Shown piece after piece: positions 1 to 8,541 of a stretch of 21,258 nucleotides of DNA; within the stretch, counting starts at the first letter, position 1, and each line of letters starts with the position of its first letter. This stretch comes from UBA2588 sp002339805. Lineage in GTDB: Bacteria; Chloroflexota; Dehalococcoidia; Lucifugimonadales; UBA3495. The notes beneath the pieces were generated by a model, which had not been told where the DNA came from, ran no database searches, and saw only the letters and a program-made list of their open reading frames with translations. A program made the translations under genes and the position numbers. The DNA lies in contig JBJKVO010000006.1 of assembly GCA_045562555.1 (NCBI GenBank), positions 1-21,258 of the forward strand, written 5' to 3'.

Positions 1-1260
1 TACTTTTGCTCCGGTTGGTACTACTCCAGGTGGGGTTACTGCAAGACTAGGATCAAGAGGCTTAGCCCGTGCTCCAGGAATAATAATTACATCCCTGTCA
101 CCCTGCACGCGGGTTGCAATTGCCCATTCGACATCTTCGGCATTGTGAACATCGATGTCATCATCAACGACGACAACATGCTTAATATCTTGAGCTGTCA
201 ATGCTGCGAGCAAAGCATTTTTGCCTTCGCCTGCCTGTTTTTTTATAGAAATAATTGCATGCCAGAAGCCGCAACCACCGAGGGTGACATTTATTTCTTT
301 AAGTCCAACGCCTGCACTTTTTACTGCTCGCCTGATAGCTGTGTATCTAGTAGGCGCTGCTAACCAGGTATTTTCCCATGGCATATGTAATGCATAGTAA
401 ATAGGGTTTTTTCGCATAGTTACTGCTTTCACTTTAACTATGGGGTTCCAATGAAGTCCGCCCATGAGACGCGTGAACTCACCAAACCGGCCCTCTGGAT
501 GGGTCCAACCCGATGGTAGGATTTCAGCCTCAAGAACAATTTCTGCATCTGCTATACAGGGTAAATCGATAGTCTCACAATTAGTTAGTTCAACTGCTGA
601 ACCACGGATGCCTCCTGCTAGAGCCATTTCATCAACGCCAAGTGGTGATCTAAAACCAGACCCCATAATCTCAAATGGGTGTGTTCCAATCGAAATTGAA
701 ATAGGACATGGTTGGCCAGCTTCGTAAGCCCGCTGCGCAAATAAACGCATATTATTAGGTGTCACAATATCAATACCTGTGAGATTCTTTTCTTTAACCA
801 TGAATCTGTACATGCCAGAGTTAAAGCCAAATTCAGGATCCTTTGCGATTACCACACCAGCAGTAATCATTGGACCACCGTCATAAATCGAAGACATAGG
901 TATGGGTAGACGGTAGAGGTCTACATCATCACCGGTTTGTATTACTTCCTTATTATTCCCACTTTTAATATAGGACGGTGAGATTGGGTTCTCGATGCCT
1001 TGGGCCAGTCTGTGTTCTATCTCTGAGTAGTTACTGCAACCCATTGATAAAATAGCTCTATTACGAGAACGAAGGATTCCGGAGACAACCGGAATTTTAT
1101 AGCCATTTACATTATGGAAAAGAAGTGCAGTTTCGGCCTGATCCACAAGGGTAGCGATATGCCTTATATCTACCGTTTGCTTAATATCGATAAGTTCTTT
1201 TTCAGTGCGTAATCGATCCAAGAATTCCCGAAAATTCTCATTTTTATAATTGTGATTCAT
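1..1260 (-). CDS. UbiD-family (prenylated-FMN) decarboxylase, C-terminus cut by window edge
   Basis: This frame is open from the ATG at 1260 to base 1, giving 420 codons without a stop. UbiD proteins are usually about 450-500 residues, so only the C-terminal tail is missing. UbiD enzymes reversibly decarboxylate aromatic or alpha,beta-unsaturated acids in the cytoplasm using prenylated FMN made by UbiX. Visible signatures are NSGMYRF (147-153, the Asn/Arg cofactor-metal region), GTHPFEI (192-198, metal His), the ADAEIVLEAEI strand (237-247), PEGRFGEF (255-262) with two Glu five residues apart as in the Fdc1 catalytic pair, and VVDDDIDVHNAEDVEWAIATR (364-384). It is the last visible gene of a minus-strand operon, 25 bases after the thioesterase. 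The acyl-CoA ligase upstream argues for a catabolic UbiD-like enzyme rather than the ubiquinone-pathway one. The substrate cannot be read from the sequence, and no ubiX lies in the window. Confidence 0.93.
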   Translation of the reverse strand, partial: MNHNYKNENFREFLDRLRTEKELIDIKQTVDIRHIATLVDQAETALLFHNVNGYKIPVVSGILRSRNRAILSMGCSNYSEIEHRLAQGIENPISPSYIKSGNNKEVIQTGDDVDLYRLPIPMSSIYDGGPMITAGVVIAKDPEFGFNSGMYRFMVKEKNLTGIDIVTPNNMRLFAQRAYEAGQPCPISISIGTHPFEIMGSGFRSPLGVDEMALAGGIRGSAVELTNCETIDLPCIADAEIVLEAEILPSGWTHPEGRFGEFTRLMGGLHWNPIVKVKAVTMRKNPIYYALHMPWENTWLAAPTRYTAIRRAVKSAGVGLKEINVTLGGCGFWHAIISIKKQAGEGKNALLAALTAQDIKHVVVVDDDIDVHNAEDVEWAIATRVQGDRDVIIIPGARAKPLDPSLAVTPPGVVPTGAKV

Positions 1261-1285
1261 TTAATAGGTCTTTGGTGGTCGAGGT

Positions 1286-1708
1286 TTATGATCGAGGGGG
1301 TGCTGTGTAATAGGTTCCGCGTCCGCTAGCAACAAGCGATCCATCTTTATCATAAACGTAGGACTCAGCTGTAGAATACTGTCTACCCAAGCGTACTACA
1401 TGTGCTCTTGCTTTTAGATTCCCAGGTTTCGCTGCTTTATGATAATCGACTCTTATGCTAATAGTTGGTACTGGACGCCCTAGAGTTGCTGCAATGGCAT
1501 AGTCCGCTGCTGTATCAATAATTGCTGCAAGAATGCCACCATGTGTGTAGCGTTGCTCTGGGTTTACGACCCATTCTTCACGCCAGGTAACCTCAACTTC
1601 GATGCCTTCCTCATTGACTGAGAGAACTGAGAAATCTAACCACCGGTTAAAAGGCCCGCGAGTTAGGAGTTCCTGTAATTTTTCAACTCCTATAGTTTCT
1701 TTGTTCAT
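1286..1708 (-). CDS. PaaI-type hotdog-fold acyl-CoA thioesterase
   Basis: A 140-residue cytoplasmic protein with one hotdog domain. The hallmark YTHGGILAAIIDTAADYA lies at residues 54-71: the H56-G-G58 turn enters the central helix and Asp65 is the likely catalytic acid of the PaaI subfamily. The C-terminal strand (TAESYVYDKDGSLVASGRGTYY) is also typical. Such enzymes hydrolyse aryl- or acyl-CoA thioesters, often to release CoA from dead-end intermediates. The length is normal for the family. Its ATG overlaps the TGA of the upstream acyl-CoA ligase in an ATGA (1705-1708), so the two are probably translationally coupled, and the UbiD gene follows 25 bases later. The likely role is CoA release in the pathway started by the ligase. 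The substrate is unknown. Confidence 0.9.
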   Translation of the reverse strand: MNKETIGVEKLQELLTRGPFNRWLDFSVLSVNEEGIEVEVTWREEWVVNPEQRYTHGGILAAIIDTAADYAIAATLGRPVPTISIRVDYHKAAKPGNLKARAHVVRLGRQYSTAESYVYDKDGSLVASGRGTYYTAPPRS

Positions 1709-3255
1709 TTGATTGCCTTTAGCTCATTAGTATTTAGTGGGGTATCTAAAGTTTTTTTAGCTACCCATTTTCTTAAAAGCTCATGGTTCACTTTGTTGGT
1801 TCCTGTGAGCGGTAAATTTTTTATGAAGAATACCCTTCTTGGGTGCATGTAGGGAGGCCCATTAGCTAGGGCAAACTGTTTTATTTCTTCCTCTGAGACT
1901 TGTGTTTTTTTCCTTGGGATAATGAATGCGTATGGTACATGCCCTTTTAGCTCATGTTCGAAAGGCATGACCAGCACCTGATGGACTTTAGGGTGTTTCT
2001 CAAGCAATGTTTCGACCTCGATGGGATAAATATTCTCTCCGCCACATACAAACATGTCATCAGTACGGCCAAGAAAATAAAAAAAACCATCTTTATCGCA
2101 GCGACATATGTCACCAGTTCGGTACCAACCATTCTCAATGCTTCTTTTCGTCTCATCTGGAAGATTGTGATATGAAAATAGCACGCCAGGATTTTTCACC
2201 ATTAATTCCCCTTGATATGGGGTAGGACCTCCAATAAGTTTAGCTTCAGTGCCAGCATACGGTGCACCTATTGAACCATTTGGACGTGGTTTACCTTCGG
2301 GATGTGGGCCTAGTGGTACGGGACCACCTTCGGTTACTCCATACACTACTAATGCTTCAGCGCTAGGGAATTGTTCTTTAATTTCAGAGAGTAATTGTGG
2401 AGAGGATGGTGCTGAACCCATCATTACCGTGCGTACCGAGCTAGTTTCAGTGCTGGACAGAAGGTCCTTTGAATTAAGAACCATAGAGATCATGGTTGGT
2501 ACGCCCGAGATAACCGTACAACGATACTCTCCAATCGCTTTGATATACCTTTCCTCCGAAAATTGGGGTAATAGTGGCAGTGTCGCGCCTGCAGTAAGAC
2601 CTTGTTTAACTGCATTTAAAGCATTCTTGTGATAGAGAGGTGCAGCTACTAGGATTACATCTTTTTTTGAGGTACCACGTGTATGTGAGAGGATCCGTCT
2701 GCTCCAGTTTTGTCCATAGTGTGTTAGTAGTACGCCTTTTGGTTGGCCAGTAGAACCTGATGTATAAGGTTGAACAGCTATAGAATCTGGCGTGGGATTG
2801 AAAGCCTTAAAAGAACCAAAATCCAAGAAACCATCAAAAGAACTATCAAATTCTATAGCCTGGATATTACGAGGAAAGACTTCCCTAAACCTTGTTTCAG
2901 CAAAAAGCAGTTTGATATTTGCATCTTTGATTATGTAAGAAATGGTTTGTTCTGGTAATTTGATGTTAATAGGAACGGGAATGACGCCTGCCCGCATAGC
3001 TCCAAGTAAAGTGGAGATAAATTCTGGTCTATTTAGTGAAAGTATCCCTATACGATCCCCTGGTGTGAGTCCTTTTTTCGTTAACCCCCGAGCGACTGCG
3101 TTACAAGCAGTATCAAGATCACGGTAAGTAACTACATTTCCCTCCTGCTGATCTCTTAGGTCGATAAGTGCTGGGCGCTGCTCATTAGCATGTTCCTCGA
3201 ATAATAGGCCTAAATTGCCTGGGTAACCTTTGGAATCAGGTAACGGTATACCCAT
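1705..3255 (-). CDS. AMP-forming acyl-CoA synthetase/ligase (ANL superfamily)
   Basis: A 516-residue enzyme that activates a carboxylic acid to its acyl-CoA via an acyl-adenylate in the cytoplasm. The ANL core motifs are in order: P-loop YTSGSTGQPKG at 164-174, VYGVTE at 304-309, YRTGD at 378-382, GRTDDMFVCGGENIYP at 396-411 (hinge), and Lys488 in TGTNKVNH as the probable adenylation lysine. The length and the ATG at 3255 fit a full-length enzyme without N-terminal extension. It lies 70 bases after the MDR gene on the same strand and overlaps the downstream thioesterase by four bases. Ligase, thioesterase and UbiD together suggest activation of an aromatic or alkenoic acid. Residues do not reveal whether the substrate is aryl or a medium-chain acid. 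Confidence 0.95.
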   Translation of the reverse strand: MGIPLPDSKGYPGNLGLLFEEHANEQRPALIDLRDQQEGNVVTYRDLDTACNAVARGLTKKGLTPGDRIGILSLNRPEFISTLLGAMRAGVIPVPINIKLPEQTISYIIKDANIKLLFAETRFREVFPRNIQAIEFDSSFDGFLDFGSFKAFNPTPDSIAVQPYTSGSTGQPKGVLLTHYGQNWSRRILSHTRGTSKKDVILVAAPLYHKNALNAVKQGLTAGATLPLLPQFSEERYIKAIGEYRCTVISGVPTMISMVLNSKDLLSSTETSSVRTVMMGSAPSSPQLLSEIKEQFPSAEALVVYGVTEGGPVPLGPHPEGKPRPNGSIGAPYAGTEAKLIGGPTPYQGELMVKNPGVLFSYHNLPDETKRSIENGWYRTGDICRCDKDGFFYFLGRTDDMFVCGGENIYPIEVETLLEKHPKVHQVLVMPFEHELKGHVPYAFIIPRKKTQVSEEEIKQFALANGPPYMHPRRVFFIKNLPLTGTNKVNHELLRKWVAKKTLDTPLNTNELKAIK

Positions 3256-3325
3256 TAGGCGGCCTGCTGAAATTCAAACATTTTTAGACGAATTGAGGGA
3301 CATGTTCTATTCATGCGCTGACAAT

Positions 3326-4330
3326 TCAAGGTGAGATAATTACTTTTCCAAATACTTCCCGCTCTTCAATACGACGAAGACCTTCTGATGCATTTGCAAG
3401 AGGGAGTACCTCATCAATAACAGGTTTGATTTTTCCTTTTTGAACCAAACTCATTAGGGCTTTTAGGTCATCGTTATAGAAGCTATTTGATCCGATGATT
3501 TGGAGTTCAAATGTCCAGACATAGCGAAGATCTTCTTTAGGGTCATAGCCAGCTGTTGCACCACAAACCAGTATTTTTCCACCACGCTTTACACAACGTA
3601 ATGTAGGAGCCCATGTGTCACCGCCAGTAAAATTAACAACGACGTCAACCCCACCTTCATAACTACGGCGTTGAGGTTTACCAAATTTTCCAATAATCCA
3701 TTTTGAAAAATTCTCTTTTTTATAGTTAATTACATGATCGGCTCCAAGAGATTTAAGGCGTTCTGCCTTCTCATCGCTAGAGGCGCAAGCAATTACTTCT
3801 GCTCCCAGCATTTTTGCAAGAATCACACAGCCTGTACCCACACCGCCACTTGCACCTAGAACCAATACTTTATCGCCAGACTTTACCGTGTCATGCGTGA
3901 TTAGCATGCGATGCGCTGTGCCGTAGGCTACCGGCAGAGCTGCTGCATCTTCAAATGTTATTCCTTTCGGCATCTTAAGTAGCTGATGTTCAGCAACGAG
4001 ACATTTCTCAGCTAGACCGCCATGCATCATTTCTCCCATAAGCCCTTTATCACGGTTAATAGGGTTTACGAGCACGCGTTCTCCAACCTTCCAATCAACT
4101 ACATCCTTCCCAGTTTCTAGAATTTCTCCAGCTATATCTAGACCTATAATCATGGGCATAGGTACTTTAATGCCTGGCATGCCTCGGACGGTGAAAACGT
4201 CGTGATAGTTAAAAGAGGTTGATTTAACTTTTATAACTACATGACCTTCCTTGATTGGTGGGTCTGGGAAGTCATCCATGTGTTTGAGTTGACTAATATT
4301 TCCATGTTGAGATAAAACGACTGCTTTCAT
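3326..4330 (-). CDS. Zinc-independent MDR alcohol dehydrogenase/quinone oxidoreductase-like protein
   Basis: A 334-residue NAD(P)H-dependent oxidoreductase of the medium-chain dehydrogenase/reductase superfamily, cytoplasmic and of normal length. The N-terminal GroES-like domain includes SFNYHDVFTVRG (39-50), and the Rossmann domain carries the dinucleotide loop LGASGGVGTG (158-167). The catalytic zinc signature GHE is replaced by GLDIAGE (63-69), and the four-Cys structural zinc loop is absent, so this is a zinc-free member that may reduce a C=C bond or quinone-like acceptor. It is the first gene of the minus-strand operon, and its promoter should lie in the 208-base gap shared with the divergent amidohydrolase. 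With the ligase and UbiD downstream, an enoyl-thioester or unsaturated-acid reductase role is plausible but not shown. Confidence 0.9.
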   Translation of the reverse strand: MKAVVLSQHGNISQLKHMDDFPDPPIKEGHVVIKVKSTSFNYHDVFTVRGMPGIKVPMPMIIGLDIAGEILETGKDVVDWKVGERVLVNPINRDKGLMGEMMHGGLAEKCLVAEHQLLKMPKGITFEDAAALPVAYGTAHRMLITHDTVKSGDKVLVLGASGGVGTGCVILAKMLGAEVIACASSDEKAERLKSLGADHVINYKKENFSKWIIGKFGKPQRRSYEGGVDVVVNFTGGDTWAPTLRCVKRGGKILVCGATAGYDPKEDLRYVWTFELQIIGSNSFYNDDLKALMSLVQKGKIKPVIDEVLPLANASEGLRRIEEREVFGKVIISP

Positions 4331-4538
4331 GTTTGATGGTTTTCCGTTGTTAAAAATGAGCTTGAGATTACAGAGTTACTCATCTCATCCAGCCTACGTC
4401 AAGGGTTGCTAATTTTCTTGAGTCCATCTAACTAAGGATCCAAATACTTAAGCAGACCTCATTTTGGGCTAAGACCGCTCCAACTGTTCTCATTAAAATG
4501 ATAATGTTCGTGGATGGAATGAAGATCATGGGGGGGCC
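4331..4538. promoter_or_regulatory. Divergent intergenic region, likely promoters in both directions
   Basis: This 208-base gap separates the minus-strand MDR/ligase/UbiD operon from the plus-strand amidohydrolase operon, so both start sites should lie here. The sequence GATAAT at 4500-4505 resembles a -10 element for the plus strand, but no convincing -35 box stands at normal spacing. A run of seven G (4530-4536) just before the ATG at 4539 is an unusual purine-rich ribosome-binding site. I see no clear operator dyad and no open frame that looks coding. Confidence 0.35.
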
Positions 4539-6137
4539 ATGAAACGCTATATAAAAGCCTTTGCTACTATTTTCTTGTTTTTTGGTCCTGTAATTTGGGT
4601 CAAAGGCATTACTCAAACATCCTCTCAGCTTACAGGCTTGAAGGCTGAGGCAGCAGATTCGATTGATAACAATCGAAAGTTGGTACAAGAGGTTATTGAT
4701 AGTCTTTTTTCATTTTCTGAGCTTGGGTTTCAGGAATTTGAGACGCAACGTTATCTGACTAACATTCTGGAGAGTAATGGGTTTGATGTAGAGCAGGGTG
4801 TTTCTGGTATTCCGACCGCATGGTGGGCTACTTGGGGTGAAGGAAGCCCAATTATTGCGCTAGGCTCTGATATTGATGGTATTCCTAAAGCCTCTCAGTT
4901 TCCTGGGGTTGCTTATCGTCAGCCTATGATCGAAGGAGCTCCTGGTCATGGTGAGGGTCATAATTCTGGCCAGGCTGTAAATATTGCGGCTGCATTAGCA
5001 GTGAAAGAGATTATGGAACAGGAGGAGATCCCTGGAACAATAGTTTTGTGGCCCGGTGTAGCTGAGGAATTGGTGGGAACTAAGGCGTGGTTTGCAAGAG
5101 ATGGGCGTTACGAAGGTGTTGATGCTGTTTTGTTTACACATGTAGCAGATAATCTAACGGTAAGTTGGGGTAATCCAAGAGGGACTGGCTTGGTTTCTGT
5201 TGAGTATTCCTTTGAAGGTGTCGCAGCCCATGGAGCAGGAGCACCTTGGAGAGGACGCAGCGCTTTAGATGCAGTGGAACTAACAAATATTGCTTGGAAT
5301 TTTCGACGTGAGCATCTGCATCCTCTTCAACGTTCCCATTATGTGATCGTTGATGGGGGTGATCAGCCCAATGTTGTTCCATCGCTTGCAACCGTTTGGT
5401 ATTTTGTCCGTGAAATTGATGCGGAAGGAATTCGTACTAATTTTGATACGCTTCATCGCATTGCTGAAGGTGCTGCAATGATGACTGATACAGTGATGAG
5501 TCGCCGTATCATTGGAACTGCTTGGCCAAGGCATTTCAATAGACCTATTGCGTTAGCTACAAATGAAAATATTAAGGCAGTCGGTTTGCCAGAATGGTCA
5601 GAAGATGATCAGCAGTTTGCAAAGGCTGTACAGACCCTCATGCAAGCTGACGAAATAGAAGGGCTTGCTTTGGAGCTTGACGGAATACAGGAGCCACCAA
5701 AGGAGCCTGTTTCTGGTGGATCAGATGATATTGGTGATGTATCTTGGAATGTGCCCACTATCACTTTACGCTTTCCATCTAATATTAGCGGACTTCCCGG
5801 TCATCATTGGGCAAATGCGATGGCAATGGCCACACCAATAGCTCATAAGGGAGCAGTTGCAGGGGCTAAAGTTCTCGCAGCTACAATGCTTGATCTCCTT
5901 GAGGATCCAGGTTTAATAGAAGATGCGTGGAGCTATTTTCAAGAGGAGCAGTTGAGCCAGGTTGAATATGTCCCTTTTATTGGACCCAATGACCCACCCG
6001 CTATTGAGAAAAATAGCGATACTATGGGCGAGTTTCAGGAACGGTTGGAGGAATTCTATTATGACCCCTCCAGATATGACACCTACTTAGAGCAACTAGG
6101 TATAAACTATCCTCAACTTGAGAACCCAGATTTATAA
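4539..6137 (+). CDS. Exported AbgB-like M20 family amidohydrolase/peptidase
   Basis: A 532-residue metalloamidohydrolase of the M20D/AbgB (p-aminobenzoyl-glutamate hydrolase B) type, which cleaves amide bonds of N-acylated amino acids. A hydrophobic N-terminal leader (about residues 5-24) suggests export. Catalytic-domain landmarks are SDIDGIP (110-116), GHGEGHN (136-142), EE176-177, FTH201 and GLPGHHWANAM near 418-428. The lid domain has AAHGAGAPWRGRSALDA (229-245), with the His that reaches the active site. The SGGSDDIGDVSW block (392-403) is typical of AbgB. In GHGEGHN a Glu stands where M20D enzymes usually have the metal-binding Cys, which may alter metal preference. The leader is unusual, since AbgB is cytoplasmic in E. 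coli. It opens a plus-strand set with the two cytochromes and the NHL protein. Substrate unknown. Confidence 0.9.
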   Translation: MKRYIKAFATIFLFFGPVIWVKGITQTSSQLTGLKAEAADSIDNNRKLVQEVIDSLFSFSELGFQEFETQRYLTNILESNGFDVEQGVSGIPTAWWATWGEGSPIIALGSDIDGIPKASQFPGVAYRQPMIEGAPGHGEGHNSGQAVNIAAALAVKEIMEQEEIPGTIVLWPGVAEELVGTKAWFARDGRYEGVDAVLFTHVADNLTVSWGNPRGTGLVSVEYSFEGVAAHGAGAPWRGRSALDAVELTNIAWNFRREHLHPLQRSHYVIVDGGDQPNVVPSLATVWYFVREIDAEGIRTNFDTLHRIAEGAAMMTDTVMSRRIIGTAWPRHFNRPIALATNENIKAVGLPEWSEDDQQFAKAVQTLMQADEIEGLALELDGIQEPPKEPVSGGSDDIGDVSWNVPTITLRFPSNISGLPGHHWANAMAMATPIAHKGAVAGAKVLAATMLDLLEDPGLIEDAWSYFQEEQLSQVEYVPFIGPNDPPAIEKNSDTMGEFQERLEEFYYDPSRYDTYLEQLGINYPQLENPDL

Positions 6138-6185
6138 AATTACAGCTAAAGATAAAGCTAAACAACCAAGGTTAGGGAGATTAAA

Positions 6186-7256
6186 GTGAATCAGCAAATT
6201 GGTGTAGCACTCCTGTTCGGACTTTCTGTTATTGCAGGAATGTCAGTTACCCAGGCTCAAACAGATGAGCCCATACCCTTATGGGCCTATGCATGGAGCA
6301 CACAGCCTCAGCCAGGTGATACGGCAAGGCCACAAATTCCGCCGAGTAGAGATCTTCGGCCTGGAGATGATCCTGTTGAGATTCATGAGATGAGAACAGT
6401 TGAGGGGAGTAGCGCGTCTTATTCTCGGATGGATATCCGGGATAGTAGTAACGTTATCGACTGGTTTCCTGGTGATCATCCGCCTATGACAGACCTTATG
6501 AGGCATGGACCAGCAAGTCTTATAGGTGTTCCTGGAGTGAGAGGTTGTGCATCTTGCCATTTGCCAAATGGAAAAGGCCGTCCTGAAAATGCTCCGCCTG
6601 CTGGACAGCCAATTGAATACACCATACAGCAGCTGAAAGATATGCGAGATGGTCTACGTTATAGCGCAGACCCAAGAAAACCCAATTCGCCAACAATGAA
6701 CTGGCTAGCTGCAGCTATGACTGATGAAGAGATGCAGGAAGCTGCGGAGTATTTTGCAGAGATCCCTTGGACAAGATGGATGTATGTAGTGGAGGCCGAT
6801 TTAATTCCTGAGATGCATCTAGAGGAGGGGAATATGTATGTCAATGCAGGAACTGAAGCAATGGAACCTCTTGCTGGAAGAATTGTAGAGAGTCCAATAG
6901 ATGAGCATCAGGCTAACTATATTCGTGATCCACGTTCTCCTTGGAATGTTTATGTTCCTGTAGGTAGTCTTGCAAAAGGTGAGGAGCTAGTGGCCAATGG
7001 TGCAGGAAAGACCATACAGTGTGGAATCTGTCATGGATCAGACCTTATGGGACTAGGGGCGATACCAGGAATTGCTGGGCGATCACCAAGTTATATGATG
7101 CGACAATTATATGATATGAAAAAAGGCACAAGAAATGGTACCGGTGTGGCGTTAATGAAACCGGTTATCGCAAATTTAAATGTTGAGGATATGACCAACA
7201 TCGTGGCTTATTTGGCCTCAATCGTTCCACCACCAGCACCGACTAATATGCAATAA
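6186..7256 (+). CDS. Exported dihaem cytochrome c, copy 1
   Basis: A 356-residue periplasmic electron carrier with two class I-like cytochrome c domains. The first haem site is CASCH at 121-125, in a GCASCHLPNGKGRP context, and the second is CGICH at 279-283 (QCGICHGSDLMGLG). Conserved downstream Met residues, for example in GVALMKPVI, could be distal ligands. A Sec leader covers residues 1 to about 25 and ends in TQAQ. Translation starts at GTG 6186, preceded by AGGGAGA (6174-6180) at good spacing. The gene lies 48 bases after the amidohydrolase and is followed by a close paralogue. The sequence between the domains (IPWTRW, VEADLIPEM) is shared by both copies but not by standard cytochromes, so this is an uncommon architecture. 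Electron partner unknown. The Tat-exported molybdoenzyme encoded 4 kb downstream is a candidate donor. Confidence 0.92.
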   Translation: MNQQIGVALLFGLSVIAGMSVTQAQTDEPIPLWAYAWSTQPQPGDTARPQIPPSRDLRPGDDPVEIHEMRTVEGSSASYSRMDIRDSSNVIDWFPGDHPPMTDLMRHGPASLIGVPGVRGCASCHLPNGKGRPENAPPAGQPIEYTIQQLKDMRDGLRYSADPRKPNSPTMNWLAAAMTDEEMQEAAEYFAEIPWTRWMYVVEADLIPEMHLEEGNMYVNAGTEAMEPLAGRIVESPIDEHQANYIRDPRSPWNVYVPVGSLAKGEELVANGAGKTIQCGICHGSDLMGLGAIPGIAGRSPSYMMRQLYDMKKGTRNGTGVALMKPVIANLNVEDMTNIVAYLASIVPPPAPTNMQ

Positions 7257-7314
7257 AGCCGAAGATGGCTATTTGATAAATATTTCTTAAATCTGGTAAT
7301 TGTGGGGATAGAAA

Positions 7315-8490
7315 TTGAATAGAAAAATTAGAGGATTACTAATTTTTGGCTTTTTGATTACTGCTGGAGCACCAGTTGTATTATCTCAAACTGATGGAGC
7401 ACCGGAGCTTTATTCACAGCGTCCCCCAATGGCACAGTCTCAAATAGACGCATTTGAGGAAATCGCTCAAAAAGCAGAGTCTATGCCCTTATGGGCGCCT
7501 ATTCCTGGGTGGGCATACGGCTATGACTCGCAACCCCAGCCAGGTGATATGCCATCGGTTCCTTCACCGGGCAATAGGGCACTGCAATATGGAGAGGATG
7601 CAGAAGAATTAGCAAGGCCACTTAGGCTAGAGGGAAGTAATGCTACTTTTTCCCGCCAGGATATTCGTCATGCTCAAGATGTCATTGACTGGTTTCCTGA
7701 AGATTATCCTCCTATGGCCGACATTATTAAATATGGGCCTGAAAGCTTAAGGGAGGAACCTGATTGGGCTTGCGGTTCTTGCCATCTGCCTAATGGCAAG
7801 GGACGTCCCTCAAATGCACCAACTGCAGGATTACCAGCTGCCTATATGGTTCAGCAGTTGTACGACATGAGAAATGGTTTGCGTTACAGCGCAGATCCTA
7901 GAAAACCAAATATGCCAAATATGATCAGGATGGCTCAAGCGATGACTGACCAGGAGATTCTGGAATCCGCAGAGTTTTGGTCTGCAGTTCCCTGGACACG
8001 ACGATTATATGTAATGGAGGCAGACCTTATTCCAGAAATGTATCTAAACCCAAACAATAATATGTTTTTTACTGTTGGAACGGAGCCGACAGAGCCACTT
8101 GCAGGGCGAATAGTTGAGACACCTAGAGATACAAATCAGGCAGATTATTTTCGTAATCCTCGCACTGGGTTTAATGTTTATGTACCTGTGGGAAGTCTTT
8201 CTAAAGGAGAAGAACTTGTCGTTAATGGAGGTGCAGGAAAAACTATTCAATGTGGAGTCTGTCATGGACAGGATCTTATGGGGCTTGGGTTAATTCCAGG
8301 CATTGCTGGTCGCTCACCTAGTTATATTATGCGTTCGTTATATGACATGAAACAGGGCACTAGAAATGGTACAGGTGCACAGTTAATGAAACCGGTAATC
8401 GAAAACTTAAATATTGAGGATATGACAAATATTGTTGCTTACTTGGCTTCAATTATCCCACCTGATCCAGTGCCTGGAAATTTGCAATAG
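7315..8490 (+). CDS. Exported dihaem cytochrome c, copy 2 (tandem paralogue)
   Basis: A 391-residue protein clearly paralogous to the preceding gene. Haem sites are CGSCH (153-157) and CGVCH (313-317). Nearly every block of copy 1 recurs in the same order: MPLW...WAY, IDWFP, CHLPNGKGRP, GLRYSADPRKPN, EADLIPEM, EPLAGRIVE, YVPVGSL.KGEE, GIAGRSPSY, DMTNIVAYLASI. The difference is about 35 extra residues after the leader (roughly 26-60, QTDGAPELYSQRPPMAQSQ region). The leader (MNRKIRGLLIFGFLITAG, cut near VLSQ) is Sec-type. The start is TTG at 7315, with GGGG at 7304-7307 as a modest ribosome-binding site. The 58-base gap to copy 1 suggests co-transcription. Two copies may carry electrons between different partners or at different potentials. 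Confidence 0.92.
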   Translation: MNRKIRGLLIFGFLITAGAPVVLSQTDGAPELYSQRPPMAQSQIDAFEEIAQKAESMPLWAPIPGWAYGYDSQPQPGDMPSVPSPGNRALQYGEDAEELARPLRLEGSNATFSRQDIRHAQDVIDWFPEDYPPMADIIKYGPESLREEPDWACGSCHLPNGKGRPSNAPTAGLPAAYMVQQLYDMRNGLRYSADPRKPNMPNMIRMAQAMTDQEILESAEFWSAVPWTRRLYVMEADLIPEMYLNPNNNMFFTVGTEPTEPLAGRIVETPRDTNQADYFRNPRTGFNVYVPVGSLSKGEELVVNGGAGKTIQCGVCHGQDLMGLGLIPGIAGRSPSYIMRSLYDMKQGTRNGTGAQLMKPVIENLNIEDMTNIVAYLASIIPPDPVPGNLQ

Positions 8491-8526
8491 GCGTTTATTG
8501 AGTCTAGAGCTAATGCCGAAGAAGCT

Positions 8527-8532
8527 AAGGAG
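8527..8532 (+). promoter_or_regulatory. Ribosome-binding site that decides the NHL protein start
   Basis: AAGGAG sits three bases before the ATG at 8536 but nine bases before the in-frame ATG at 8542. The second ATG has the normal spacing, so translation probably starts there and the protein is two residues shorter than the longest frame. Confidence 0.5.
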
Positions 8533-8541
8533 AAGATGCAA

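Noticed and set aside
464..727. Plus-strand open frame inside the UbiD gene
   Set aside because: It is a shadow of the well-conserved minus-strand UbiD frame and shows no domain, leader or ribosome-binding site of its own.
1954..2632. Several open frames opposite or shifted within the acyl-CoA ligase gene
   Set aside because: They lie wholly within a gene with all ANL motifs and have random-looking sequence.
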